The translations under genes were made by a program, and so were the position numbers. A stretch of DNA of 64,000 nt, taken from the NCBI GenBank assembly GCA_963665045.2, contig CAXXJQ010000003.1, positions 186,001 through 250,000 on the forward strand. Reading direction: 5' to 3'. The DNA comes from JAFGRU01 sp016934985. Its GTDB lineage: Bacteria > Desulfobacterota > Desulfuromonadia > Desulfuromonadales > JAAYDE01. This document shows positions 52,618 to 61,010 of the stretch, piece by piece (positions within the stretch are counted from its first letter, which is position 1; each line of letters begins with the position of its first letter). The notes below the pieces were generated by a model. That model was not told the origin of the DNA, did not search any database, and worked only from the letters and a program-made list of their open reading frames with translations.

Positions 52618-52765
52618 TTTAACCGCCGAGGACGCAGAGATCGCCGAGACAATTTTTAAAAAACCGGTCTTTATTGTCCAACGCGTTAGTCCAAAACCAT
52701 GGACTTAAGTCCATAGTGGTTTAGTGCCTTTCTCTGCGTACTTCGTGTCCTTTGCGGTGAAAATT
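52618..52765. repeat. Small inverted-repeat element (MITE-like)
   Basis: A roughly 145-base element between aroA and cmk. Its left end (ACCGCCGAGGACGCAGAGAT) and right end (reverse complement ACCGCAAAGGACACGAAGTA) are imperfect terminal inverted repeats. Inside is a near-palindrome, ACCATGGACTTAAGTCCATAG plus TGGT given in parts: ACCATGGACTTAAGTCCA then TAGTGGT. The end motif 'accgc.aggac.c' is common in intergenic repeats of related bacteria. It has no ORF. Confidence 0.6.
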
Positions 52766-52803
52766 CAGGGTCTGGCTAGCATTATATTTTTGGAGTGGTA
52801 CTT

Positions 52804-53508
52804 TTGAAAAAAGGACTGATTATTACCATAGACGGGCCGAGCGGGGCGGGGAAATCGACTTTGAGCCGTCTGCTGGCCAAAAAGCTGGGTTATATCAGCA
52901 TGGATACCGGCGCCATGTACCGGGCCGTGGCTGTGGCCGCCGAACGTCACGGTATCGGCACTGACGACCCTACGGGACTTAAGGCACTATGTGACGGTCT
53001 GGAAATTCGCTTCGAGAGGGATGGCCAGGGCGAAAAAGTCCTTTTGAACGGCGAGGATGTCTCTCAGGCCATCAGGACCCCCGAGATGAGCCTTTTGAGT
53101 TCCGCTGTTTCCGCCTGCCGGGAGGTGCGGGTGGCCATGGTCCGCCTGCAGCGGAACATGGGTGCCGAAGGGGGCTATGTACTTGAAGGCCGGGATACCG
53201 GGACGGCTGTCTTCCCCGATGCCGACCTCAAATTCTTTCTGCTCGCTACCCCCGAAGAGCGGGGCCGCAGGCGTTTTCTGGAGTTGACCGCCAAGGGTGA
53301 AAAGGTGGACTTGCAGCGCACCATTGAGGAAATGGCTGCCCGCGACAAGGCTGACAGCGAGCGGGAGCACAGCCCGTTGGTGCGGGCAGAGGACGCCGTG
53401 GCCGTTGATACAACCGGCCTCTCCATTGACGAGGTGCTGGATAAAATGTTGAACATTGTATGCAGCAACCCGGCTTTCCGTTCCCTGCCGACGGAGCCCG
53501 TCAGGTGA
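52804..53508 (+). CDS. cmk: Cytidylate kinase
   Basis: This enzyme phosphorylates CMP and dCMP. The 234 residues start KKGLIITIDGPSGAGKSTLS with the P-loop, then GYISMDTGAMYRAVA, EGRDTGTAVFPDADLKFFL near residue 125 and the lid RDKADSEREHSPLVRAEDAV. TTG at 52804, with GGAGTGG five bases upstream, is preferred over GTG at 52795, which falls inside the ribosome binding site. The end overlaps ispH by four bases. Confidence 0.95.
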   Translation: MKKGLIITIDGPSGAGKSTLSRLLAKKLGYISMDTGAMYRAVAVAAERHGIGTDDPTGLKALCDGLEIRFERDGQGEKVLLNGEDVSQAIRTPEMSLLSSAVSACREVRVAMVRLQRNMGAEGGYVLEGRDTGTAVFPDADLKFFLLATPEERGRRRFLELTAKGEKVDLQRTIEEMAARDKADSEREHSPLVRAEDAVAVDTTGLSIDEVLDKMLNIVCSNPAFRSLPTEPVR

Positions 53509-54356
53509 AAATTCTGATTGCCAAAAGCGCAGGGTTTTGCTTCGGGGTCAAACGCGCCACCAACCTGGCCCTCGATGCCGCTGCCCGGACGGAAAATATC
53601 CACTCTCTGGGGCCTATCATCCATTCCCCGCAGGTGGTCAAAAAGCTGCAGGAAAAAGGGGTGCAGGTTGCCCATAGCGTAAGCGAGATCGAGTGCGGCG
53701 CGGTGATTATCCGTTCCCACGGTATCACCCTTGATGACCAGAAAGAGATCGCTCGCCGTCATCTGGAAATCGTGGATGCAACCTGTCCCTTTGTCAAAAA
53801 GGCCCAACAGCATGCGGAGCTTTTGAGCTCAAAAGGATATGCTCTCGTGTTGGTCGGTGAGAAGGAACATCCGGAAGTTCAGGGCATTTTCTCCTATGCG
53901 CGCGGGGGAGATGTTTTTGTAGTCGCCGATGCGGATGAAGCGGAAAAATTGCCCTGCCGTAAAAGGGTCGGGGTGGTGGCTCAGACCACCCAGGCCTATG
54001 ACAACTTCAGCCGCATTGTCGCCGTATGCCTCGAAAAATGCGAGGAACTGAGGGTTTTCAAGACCATATGCGATGCTACCGCAGTGCGTCAGAACGAGGC
54101 TCGGGATATCGCAAGCCAGTCGGATGTTATGCTGGTCATCGGAGGTTTCAACAGCGCCAACACCACACGACTTGCCACTATCTGCCGGGAAATCATCCCG
54201 TGCACTCATCATATTGAAACGGCCGAAGAGATCGATCCGCAATGGTTTGATGGGGTCGAATCCGTGGGGGTTACCGCTGGTGCCTCCACCCCCCATTGGG
54301 TCATTGAAGAGGTGGTTGAAAGAGTCCAAAGCATAGGGAAAAAGGGGGATAATTAA
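53505..54356 (+). CDS. ispH: 4-hydroxy-3-methylbut-2-enyl diphosphate reductase
   Basis: This iron-sulfur enzyme makes the last step of the non-mevalonate isoprenoid pathway. The 283 residues contain three cluster cysteines: KSAGFCFGVKRA near residue 12, DATCPFVKKAQQH near 96, and GFNSANTTRL, REIIPCTHHIETAEEI; TICDATAVRQNEA carries another conserved motif. GTG at 53505, overlapping the cmk stop, gives the proper N-terminus MKILIAKSAG; an upstream ATG would add a meaningless tail. The order cmk-ispH-rpsA is typical of this group. Confidence 0.96.
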   Translation: MKILIAKSAGFCFGVKRATNLALDAAARTENIHSLGPIIHSPQVVKKLQEKGVQVAHSVSEIECGAVIIRSHGITLDDQKEIARRHLEIVDATCPFVKKAQQHAELLSSKGYALVLVGEKEHPEVQGIFSYARGGDVFVVADADEAEKLPCRKRVGVVAQTTQAYDNFSRIVAVCLEKCEELRVFKTICDATAVRQNEARDIASQSDVMLVIGGFNSANTTRLATICREIIPCTHHIETAEEIDPQWFDGVESVGVTAGASTPHWVIEEVVERVQSIGKKGDN

Positions 54357-54395
54357 TTTGTTTTTTATTATCCTTTATGTTATCGTCCCAACTTA

Positions 54396-54430
54396 CGGCG
54401 GAGGCGCCGAAACTGTCGCACAGGCGACAG
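54396..54430 (+). promoter_or_regulatory. Two hairpins in the rpsA leader
   Basis: CGGCG-GAGG-CGCCG (54396-54409) is followed at once by CTGTCGC-ACAG-GCGACAG (54413-54430). Both are perfect stems ending 26 bases before the rpsA ATG, next to the AGGGGG ribosome binding site. S1 represses its own translation through leader hairpins in E. coli, so this may be an equivalent element. It could also be read as a start region of a promoter. Confidence 0.45.
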
Positions 54431-54456
54431 GAATACTGCTAGGGGGTCACATCTGA

Positions 54457-56205
54457 ATGGTGGAAAAAAAAGATTCAATTAACAATCAAGAAAACTCCGA
54501 TCTCAATGATGATGAAAATGAGTTTGGGGAAATGGAAGAAAGCTTTGCCGATCTTTTTGAAAGCAGTCTGAAAGAGCTGGTTCCGGGCAATGTGGTCAAG
54601 GGGATGATCGTTCAGGTCAATGGTGATTCAGTCGTTGTCGATGTCGGCGGCAAATCCGAAGGCCTGATTCCCATACATGAATTTCGGGATGAAGCAGGAC
54701 AACTTGCCCAGAAAATCAGTGTTGGTGATACATTTGATGTTTTTATTGAGAGCACGGAAAATGAAAATGGCCTTATCAGTCTGTCGAAGACCAAGGCCGA
54801 CCGGCAAAAAGTCTGGAACTCTCTTGAAGAAGAGATGGTCGTTCAGGGCCGCATCATCAACCGGGTCAAGGGCGGTCTTTCTGTCGACATAGGAGTCAAC
54901 GCCTTCCTTCCCGGTTCCCAGGTCGATCTGCGGCCGGTTCGCAATCTTGACAAACTGCTCGGTCAAACTTGCGATTTTAAAATTATCAAGCTCAACAAGC
55001 GGCGTGGTAATATCGTTCTTTCCCGACGTGCTTTGCTTGAAGAGAAGCGCGATGTCATGCGTCAGGACACCCTCAAATCCCTGGAAGAGGGACAGACCAT
55101 GGAGGGGATCGTCAAGAACCTTACCGATTATGGGGCCTTTATCGACCTCGGTGGTATTGATGGCCTGCTGCATATTACCGATATCTCCTGGGGCCGGGTT
55201 AACCATCCCTCGGAGCGCCTCACTGTCGGCGAAAAGATCAACGTCAAAGTCCTCAAGTACGATCCCGAAAAAGAACGGGTTTCCCTGGGCCTCAAGCAGC
55301 TGGTTCCCGATCCCTGGCTGGATGTGGAATCGAAATATGAGGTTAACAACCGGGTCACCGGAAAAGTGGTCAGCCTGACGGATTACGGTGCTTTTGTTGA
55401 GTTGGAAGAAGGGGTCGAAGGGCTTATCCACGTTTCAGAGATGAGCTGGACCAAGAGGGTCAAGAACCCCAACAAGATTCTCAATCTGGGCGAGGAGGTA
55501 GAGGCCGTGGTTCTTGCCGTGGATACGGGCAACCGACGTATCTCCCTGGGGTTGAAACAGATCGAACCCAATCCTTGGGATGTTATCGGCGAAAAATTCC
55601 CGCCCGGCACCATTATCGAAGGGCAAGTCAAGAATATCACCGATTTTGGTGTTTTTGTCGGGGTTGAAGAAGGAATCGACGGGCTTGTTCATATTTCCGA
55701 TATTTCCTGGACCAAGAGAGTCAAACATCCCTCCGAATTCTTTAAAAAAGGGGATATGGTCAAAGCCGTGGTCCTCAATATCGATCGGGACAACGAGCGT
55801 TTTTCCCTCAGTATCAAACATCTGGCCCAGGATCCCTGGAGCACCATTCTTGAGCGCTTCAAACCGGGCACCAGTGTCCGTGGCAAGGTTACTTCGGTGA
55901 CCGACTTTGGTATCTTCCTGGAAATCGAGGAAGGCATTGAAGGGCTGATTCATGTTTCCGAAATCAGCAAGGAAAAACTCGACTCGCCCAAAGATTTCGC
56001 CGAGGTCGGCAAGGAACTTGAGGCCGTTGTTCTCAATGTCGACACCAGTGACCGCAAAATTGCCCTGTCGATCAAGCAGCTGGAGGACCATAAGGAAAAA
56101 GCCAACGTCGAGTCCTACCTCGGTTCACAAAACAGTGCCACGTCCAATCTGGGTGTTTTACTGCAAGGGGCTCTGGACAAAGCCAAGGAAGATAACGAAG
56201 AATAA
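54457..56205 (+). CDS. rpsA: 30S ribosomal protein S1
   Basis: This RNA-binding protein helps mRNA to reach the 30S subunit. The 582 residues have an acidic N-terminus and six S1 domains, beginning with GNVVKGMIVQVNGDSVVVDV near residue 48. The clear repeats include MEGIVKNLTDYGAFIDLGG, VTGKVVSLTDYGAFVELEEG, IEGQVKNITDFGVFVGVEEG and VRGKVTSVTDFGIFLEIEEG, each followed by a variant of GLIHVSEMSW. The size is normal for the long form. The leader carries two hairpins. The next genes, sppA and ihfB, follow at short distance. Confidence 0.97.
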   Translation: MVEKKDSINNQENSDLNDDENEFGEMEESFADLFESSLKELVPGNVVKGMIVQVNGDSVVVDVGGKSEGLIPIHEFRDEAGQLAQKISVGDTFDVFIESTENENGLISLSKTKADRQKVWNSLEEEMVVQGRIINRVKGGLSVDIGVNAFLPGSQVDLRPVRNLDKLLGQTCDFKIIKLNKRRGNIVLSRRALLEEKRDVMRQDTLKSLEEGQTMEGIVKNLTDYGAFIDLGGIDGLLHITDISWGRVNHPSERLTVGEKINVKVLKYDPEKERVSLGLKQLVPDPWLDVESKYEVNNRVTGKVVSLTDYGAFVELEEGVEGLIHVSEMSWTKRVKNPNKILNLGEEVEAVVLAVDTGNRRISLGLKQIEPNPWDVIGEKFPPGTIIEGQVKNITDFGVFVGVEEGIDGLVHISDISWTKRVKHPSEFFKKGDMVKAVVLNIDRDNERFSLSIKHLAQDPWSTILERFKPGTSVRGKVTSVTDFGIFLEIEEGIEGLIHVSEISKEKLDSPKDFAEVGKELEAVVLNVDTSDRKIALSIKQLEDHKEKANVESYLGSQNSATSNLGVLLQGALDKAKEDNEE

Positions 56206-56273
56206 CATCTCACGTTTGTTTGCATCCGTTTCAGGCGGGATTCGCATGAATCCCGCCTGAAAAGGCGGACGGG

Positions 56274-57155
56274 ATGAGAAAAAGACCTTTTGTGATGGCC
56301 CTGGGGGTATTTGGAGCCATCTTTCTTTTTTTTGTAGCGTTGGGAGCGTTGATCACCCTTTCAAATGGTGGCTTTTCTTCTTTTTTAGGAGAAAAGGTCG
56401 GGGTTATTGAAGTAAATGGCGTCATTGTCTCTTCGAAAAAAACCCTCAGCCAGCTGGATGGTTTCCAAAACAACGCCTCCATCAAAGCGATCGTTCTGCG
56501 CATCGACTCTCCGGGCGGCAGTGTTGGCCCGTCGCAGGAGATTTTTGAGGAACTGAAAAAAGCCGCCAAGGTCAAACCGCTGGTAGTTTCAATGGGAAGT
56601 GTGGCAGCTTCGGGAGGCTATTATATTGCAGTCCCGGCCCAGCGAATTTTTTCCAACCCAGGGACCCTGACCGGCAGTATCGGCGTTATTATGGAATTCC
56701 TCAATGTTGAGGAATTGTCGCGCAAGGTTGGTTTCACCAGCAAGGTTCTAAAGAGCGGAGAGAACAAGGATATCGGTTCGCCCCTTCACCCCATGCGCCC
56801 CGGGCAGGAGAAGATTCTTCAGGAACTCATCCAGGACGTGCATCTGCAGTTTATGGAGGCGGTGGCTGAAAACCGCAAGATGGAACTTGATGCTGTCAGA
56901 ACGCTGGCTGACGGGCGGGTTTTTTCAGGTCGGCAGGCTCTGGAGGCCGGGCTTGTTGATGAATTGGGGAATTTGAGGGATGCTGTTGAGTATGCCGCTA
57001 AACTGGGCGGTATTTCCGGGGAGCCAAGGGTTGTCTATCCCCCTGAAGATGAAAAGTCTTTATTAGATTATTTTCTTGATAAAAGTCAGGCTCGTCTTGA
57101 GGAGTTGTTGCCTCACCAAAGATCCGGCTTGAACTATCTTTGGAATGAAGGTTGA
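56274..57155 (+). CDS. sppA: Signal peptide peptidase SppA
   Basis: This membrane-anchored serine protease degrades cleaved signal peptides. The 293 residues have an N-terminal anchor (GAIFLFFVALGALITLS), the segment LRIDSPGGSVGPSQEI near residue 80, the catalytic serine region VVSMGSVAASGGYYIAVPA near 110, the TLTGSIGVIMEF segment near 135 and the candidate general-base lysine in LKSGENKDIGSPLHPM. The length is that of the short, Bacillus-type SppA. It starts 68 bases after rpsA. Confidence 0.94.
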   Translation: MRKRPFVMALGVFGAIFLFFVALGALITLSNGGFSSFLGEKVGVIEVNGVIVSSKKTLSQLDGFQNNASIKAIVLRIDSPGGSVGPSQEIFEELKKAAKVKPLVVSMGSVAASGGYYIAVPAQRIFSNPGTLTGSIGVIMEFLNVEELSRKVGFTSKVLKSGENKDIGSPLHPMRPGQEKILQELIQDVHLQFMEAVAENRKMELDAVRTLADGRVFSGRQALEAGLVDELGNLRDAVEYAAKLGGISGEPRVVYPPEDEKSLLDYFLDKSQARLEELLPHQRSGLNYLWNEG

Positions 57156-57191
57156 TGAAAAACTGTAGTTTGATAAGGAGATTGACAGCAT

Positions 57192-57470
57192 ATGACCAAA
57201 AGTGAACTTTGTGAACATCTAGGCGAAATTACCGGAACCCTCAACAAAAAGGAAGCGGAACTGATAGTCAATACGATATTCGATGGTATCCGGGACGCAT
57301 TGGCCGCCGGCGAGCGGGTGGAGATCCGCGGCTTCGGTTCTTTCAGTATTCGTGAGAGGGATGCGCGCATGGCTCGCAACCCCAAAACCGGTGAGTCGGT
57401 CAATATCGACGGCAAGAAGGTTCCGTTTTTCAAGACCGGAAAAGAATTAAAAGAACTTGTCGATCAATAA
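57192..57470 (+). CDS. ihfB: Integration host factor/HU-family DNA-binding protein
   Basis: This 92-residue DNA-bending protein is of the HU/IHF family. It contains NKKEAELIVNTIFDGIRDAL near the start, GERVEIRGFGSFSIRERDAR, the DNA-insertion arm RMARNPKTGESVNIDGKKV and the end FFKTGKELKELV. The position after rpsA is the classical one for the IHF beta subunit, which supports the symbol ihfB. A GAGA-like site precedes the ATG. A terminator ends this operon. Confidence 0.92.
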   Translation: MTKSELCEHLGEITGTLNKKEAELIVNTIFDGIRDALAAGERVEIRGFGSFSIRERDARMARNPKTGESVNIDGKKVPFFKTGKELKELVDQ

Positions 57471-57499
57471 AAGGGCCTGGTTTTTGATTAGATAGCGAT

Positions 57500-57533
57500 A
57501 AAAAAGCTCGACTTCTCTGTCAGAGCTTTTTTA
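57500..57533 (+). terminator. Rho-independent terminator after ihfB
   Basis: AAAAAAGCTC and GAGCTTTTTT form a stem with a 13-base loop and a U-tract, 30 bases after the ihfB stop, closing the aroA-to-ihfB run. Confidence 0.85.
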
Positions 57534-57694
57534 TTGTCAAGAGGTAAGAGATTCTGCCCAGTTTAAAATGGCCTTGCCTGCCCGTTGCATGGGTTGATGG
57601 AGTCCATTTAACTAAATATTCTTGATGTTCCAGGTCAGTAACTTGTAAGGGATTCAGGAGAACGCTATAATAAAATAAAGCACGGGAGGCTGTT

Positions 57695-57916
57695 ATGCGA
57701 GAAAAAGTGGAAGAGATACTTGAGAAAGTCCGGCCCTATCTGCAACGGGACGGAGGAGATGTGGAGCTTGTGGATGTAGAAGAAGACGGGACTGTCAAGG
57801 TTAAACTGAAAGGCGCTTGCGGTTCCTGCCCCATGGCTACCATGACCCTGAAAATGGGGATTGAAAAAACCCTTAAAGAGCATATCCCGGAAGTCAAGGA
57901 AGTGGTTCAGGTATAA
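57695..57916 (+). CDS. NifU C-terminal-domain (Nfu-type) iron-sulfur protein
   Basis: This 73-residue protein is a stand-alone NifU C-terminal domain. Its core VKVKLKGACGSCPMATMTLK holds the CxxC cysteines (residues 42 and 45) that bridge an iron-sulfur cluster between two subunits. The N-terminal VRPYLQRDGGDVELVDVEED is also typical. It probably carries clusters to target enzymes. CGGGAGG precedes the ATG. A small unknown gene follows 27 bases later. Confidence 0.92.
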   Translation: MREKVEEILEKVRPYLQRDGGDVELVDVEEDGTVKVKLKGACGSCPMATMTLKMGIEKTLKEHIPEVKEVVQV

Positions 57917-57943
57917 AACTTTTTGCGAGATGGAGGTTCCAGG

Positions 57944-58138
57944 ATGATCAAGGTCAAAACTTTTGGCGAGTCGTTGCTTCCATTAAAAACCCATATGGAA
58001 CTGGAGGCTCTTGACCGACGCATCAATGATTATATCCGTGACAACAATATCTCCAAAATTATCTCCGTCAGTGACACTACGACAACCAGCGAAGGGTCGA
58101 CCATCGGTATTGTCAGGGTTCTGGTTTATGAGGAATAG
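57944..58138 (+). CDS. Small conserved-looking protein of unknown function
   Basis: I do not recognise this 64-residue protein (starting MIKVKTFGESLLPLKTHMEL). It has a predicted beta-alpha-beta pattern with an amphipathic helix (ELEALDRRINDYIRDN) followed by two strands (SKIISVSDTTTTS, GIVRVLVYEE). The GGAGG at 57932 sets the ATG at 57944. It follows the NifU-domain gene closely and shares its terminator, so the two are probably one operon, perhaps with a role in iron-sulfur or cysteine chemistry. Confidence 0.55.
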   Translation: MIKVKTFGESLLPLKTHMELEALDRRINDYIRDNNISKIISVSDTTTTSEGSTIGIVRVLVYEE

Positions 58139-58164
58139 TGATCCTGGCAGAAATTAATTTAAAC

Positions 58165-58195
58165 AAAAAAGGAGCCTTTTTGGCTCCTTTTTTTT
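58165..58195. terminator. Rho-independent terminator
   Basis: AAAAAAGGAGCC and GGCTCCTTTTTTTT close a short T loop. It lies between the NifU-domain pair and the convergent cyd operon, with A and T runs on both sides, so it may serve both strands. Confidence 0.88.
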
Positions 58196-58229
58196 GCCAA
58201 TTTTTCGGATTAACCGCACAGAGAAAATA

Positions 58230-58325
58230 CTAAAATTCACCGCTTTTTCTCAGCAGGTACTCGGCTCCTTTCAGGGAGACGATCAATAGAACGATCCAGA
58301 GTGTTATCCACAATAACGCCATCAT
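58230..58325 (-). CDS. CydX-like small membrane subunit of cytochrome bd oxidase
   Basis: A 31-codon frame ending just upstream of the terminator is preceded on the minus strand by a good AAAGGAAAG ribosome binding site. It reads MMALLWITLWIVLLIVSLK and ends GAEYLLRKSGEF: one hydrophobic helix followed by a charged tail. It lies 11 bases after cydB, the position of cydX in other bacteria. CydX subunits of 30-40 residues stabilise the oxidase. The sequence is not close to E. coli CydX, so the assignment rests on size, position and topology. Confidence 0.65.
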   Translation of the reverse strand: MMALLWITLWIVLLIVSLKGAEYLLRKSGEF

Positions 58326-58336
58326 GGGCTTTCCTT

Positions 58337-59473
58337 TCAATAAAATTCCTGAGACTCTTTATCTTCGACGTCCCTGACGGATATCTTTTCAGCGTTCATC
58401 AAGCGCCACACATAGCTGACATAAGCAAGGATAAACGGTACCGCGAGAGCAACCAGGGTCATGGCCGAGAGGGTGTACAGGCTGCTGGAAGCGTTCTCAA
58501 TTGTGAGGCTGCTCTGCAGGTCGAAACGGGAAGGATAAAAAGCGGTTTTGTTGAGCCCTAGGATGAGGAACAAGGCTAACCCCGTCAGCACCGCTCCGGG
58601 TCCGCTTGCCCAGATGCCCCGGGTGCTTTTGGTAAAGCGGGTGAGGATTACGCCGAGTACGATGAGAACCAGACCCAAAAGAAGAAAGCCCAGGCCCGGC
58701 AACGGCATTGCGAGAAGGTTCTGGAAGTATTTGCCTTTAACGAGAATGATCTCCTGATTCACCGTGTAGCCGTAACCGGTCATGGTCAGCCATTGGTAAA
58801 GAATAAAAAGAAGAAAGGGGAGAAGCGCCAAAAGGTTGTTGAAAGAGGACTTGCGCAGCCGCTCAAGCAGGTCGCCGTTTTCGGACAGGTTGTTGACCAG
58901 ATAGATGGAGCCCAGAACCCGCGCCAGGAAGACGACGAGAAATCCCACCGCCAGGTTAAAAGGTACGAGCAGTGCTTCGAGTCCGTGGGCTGGATGGCTC
59001 CAGCTGATCAAATTATTTTCGTTAATGATAAAGTTTCCTCCGGTAAACAGGGTACCCACCGCCGCACCTATGGCGAAGAGGCCGAGGCTGCCATTGACGA
59101 AGAGAAACCATTCGTAGGTCCGGCTGCCGAGAAGGTTGCCCGGTTTTTTGCGAAACTCATAGCTGATGGCCTGGAGGACGAAGGTTAGAAGGATGAGCAT
59201 CCAGACCCAGTAGGCACCGCTGAAGCTGGTTGCGTAAAACCTTGGAAATGCAGCGAAAAAAGCCCCTCCGAAGAGGACCAGCAGGGTATAGGTCAACTCC
59301 CATTTGCGGCCCAGGGAGTTGACGATCAGGGTTTTTTCAAGCTCGGAACGGGTACTTGTTACCAGCAGGGTCTGCCCCCCCTGGACGAAGGACATGAGGA
59401 TAAAAAGAGCCCCAACCAGGGAGATGATGATCCACCATATCTGCTGCAGTTGTAGATGATCAAAACCTAACAT
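58337..59473 (-). CDS. cydB: Cytochrome bd ubiquinol oxidase subunit II
   Basis: This 378-residue membrane subunit has about eight to nine hydrophobic helices, beginning LQQIWWIIISLVGALFILMS. CydB stabilises the oxidase and contributes to proton uptake. The frame extends upstream, but the ATG at 59473 (GGAGGAG seven bases before it) is the true start and lies one base after cydA. Characteristic stretches are SFVQGGQTLL near residue 26 and LLVLFGGAFFAAFPRFYATS. It is cotranscribed with cydA and the DUF4492 gene. Confidence 0.95.
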   Translation of the reverse strand: MLGFDHLQLQQIWWIIISLVGALFILMSFVQGGQTLLVTSTRSELEKTLIVNSLGRKWELTYTLLVLFGGAFFAAFPRFYATSFSGAYWVWMLILLTFVLQAISYEFRKKPGNLLGSRTYEWFLFVNGSLGLFAIGAAVGTLFTGGNFIINENNLISWSHPAHGLEALLVPFNLAVGFLVVFLARVLGSIYLVNNLSENGDLLERLRKSSFNNLLALLPFLLFILYQWLTMTGYGYTVNQEIILVKGKYFQNLLAMPLPGLGFLLLGLVLIVLGVILTRFTKSTRGIWASGPGAVLTGLALFLILGLNKTAFYPSRFDLQSSLTIENASSSLYTLSAMTLVALAVPFILAYVSYVWRLMNAEKISVRDVEDKESQEFY

Positions 59474-59474
59474 A

Positions 59475-61010
59475 TTATTTCTCCTCCGGACCGATCTTGA
59501 TTTGCTTGAGCATGATACAGACATCGGCAGCTACCAGGGTGCCCAGCAAAACGAGAAAGACAAAAAAGGTGGTTTGGACCGTGACGGCTGCGAGATCGGA
59601 TTGGGCCACATTGACCGGCAGAATATTCTGAATGGCCCAGGGCTGGCGCCCCATCTCGGTGACAACCCAGCCGAGTTGGGAGGCGAGGTAGCCCAAAGGC
59701 ACGAGGAGCAGACCCAAGCTGAGCAGCCACTTCTGGTTGAGGATGCGGTCTTTTATAGCTAGATAGAGATAAACCAGACAGGCCAGAGGGAAAATGCTGC
59801 CGAGGATAACCATGATTCGGAAACTGTAAAAAACTATGGGGACATGTGGTACGGCCTGTTCCGGGCTCTCCAGATAGCCGAAGCCGAGGTAGCTTTCGTT
59901 GTTGCGGAAAGCTTTGAGATGTTCTTGCGCTGCGGCCGGGTTGTTGTTTTTCTTTGCCGTGCGGTAAAGGGACAGGCTTTCAATGGCGGCCTTCCCTTTG
60001 ACGATTTTCTCCTGGACCCCTTCGATATTGCGTTTCGGGTTACCGTAGACCAGATCATCGATACCCGGGACGAAAGAGTCCAGCTCACGGTTGGCAAGAA
60101 GGGAAAGCATGTAGGGGATCTTAACGTCAAAGCTGAAAGTGGGTTGGTCGTCACCAGGCTGCTTGCTGTGATTAAGAACCCCGAAAGCAACCAGGCCGGC
60201 CGACTCCTGGCCTTTGTAGAGGGCTTCCATGGCCGCGAGCTTCATGGGTTGAAGCTTGGCGCTGTCATAAGCAGCCTCGTCGCCGGAAAGAATGACGATA
60301 CTTGAAAAGACCAGACCGAAAAAAGAGGCAACAATGATGCTTTTGCGCGCCAGCTGGAGGTGGCGTTTTCTGAGCACGTACCAGGAGGAGACGCTGATAA
60401 CGAAAAGAGAGGCAAAAAGAAAACTGGAGCTGGTGGCATGCATGAAATGACTGATGGCCACCGGCGAGGTGATGACCGACAGGATATCCTGCATTTCAAA
60501 GCGTCCCAGGTCGGGGTTGAAGACCATGCCTACGGGATGCTGCATCCAGCCGTTGGCTACAAGGATCCAGAGGGCCGAAAGGTTGGAACCAATGGCTACC
60601 ATCCAAGTGGAAAAAAGATGGAATTTTTTCGATACCCGGTTCCAGCCAAAAAACATTACCGCGAAAAAGGTGGCTTCAATGAAAAAAGCAAAAAGCACCT
60701 CGATAGCAAGAGGGGCACCGAAAATATCCCCCACCATCCAGGAGTAGTTGGACCAGTTGGTGCCGAACTGAAATTCGAGAATCAACCCGGTGGCAAGGCC
60801 GGCGGCGAAATTGACGGCAAAAAGCCTCATCCAGAACTTGGTGACCCTTTTCCACTCGGGGTTGCCGGTTTTGTAATAGAACGTTTCGAAAAAGGCGAGC
60901 AGGAAAGACAACCCGAGGGTCAGGGGCACGAAAATCCAGTGCACCATAGCGGTCAGGGCAAACTGCGCCCGAGCCCAGTTGACAGCGGTTAAATCCATCA
61001 TCTCAATCAA
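59475..61010 (-). CDS. cydA: Cytochrome bd ubiquinol oxidase subunit I
   Basis: This is the haem-carrying subunit of the high-affinity quinol oxidase, which reduces oxygen to water under low oxygen. The 511 residues show the haem-ligand region ALTAMVHWIFVPLTLGLSFL near residue 20, FFIEATFFAVMFFGWNRVSK near 111, a likely b558 ligand in ANGWMQHPVGMVFNPDLG near 155 and the quinol loop with KIPYMLSLLANRELDSF near 277, similar in length to the E. coli long form. TTG at 61010 is chosen because AAGGAG is six bases away and it overlaps the DUF4492 stop (TTGA). An ATG four codons later is too far from the site. Confidence 0.95.
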   Translation of the reverse strand: MIEMMDLTAVNWARAQFALTAMVHWIFVPLTLGLSFLLAFFETFYYKTGNPEWKRVTKFWMRLFAVNFAAGLATGLILEFQFGTNWSNYSWMVGDIFGAPLAIEVLFAFFIEATFFAVMFFGWNRVSKKFHLFSTWMVAIGSNLSALWILVANGWMQHPVGMVFNPDLGRFEMQDILSVITSPVAISHFMHATSSSFLFASLFVISVSSWYVLRKRHLQLARKSIIVASFFGLVFSSIVILSGDEAAYDSAKLQPMKLAAMEALYKGQESAGLVAFGVLNHSKQPGDDQPTFSFDVKIPYMLSLLANRELDSFVPGIDDLVYGNPKRNIEGVQEKIVKGKAAIESLSLYRTAKKNNNPAAAQEHLKAFRNNESYLGFGYLESPEQAVPHVPIVFYSFRIMVILGSIFPLACLVYLYLAIKDRILNQKWLLSLGLLLVPLGYLASQLGWVVTEMGRQPWAIQNILPVNVAQSDLAAVTVQTTFFVFLVLLGTLVAADVCIMLKQIKIGPEEK

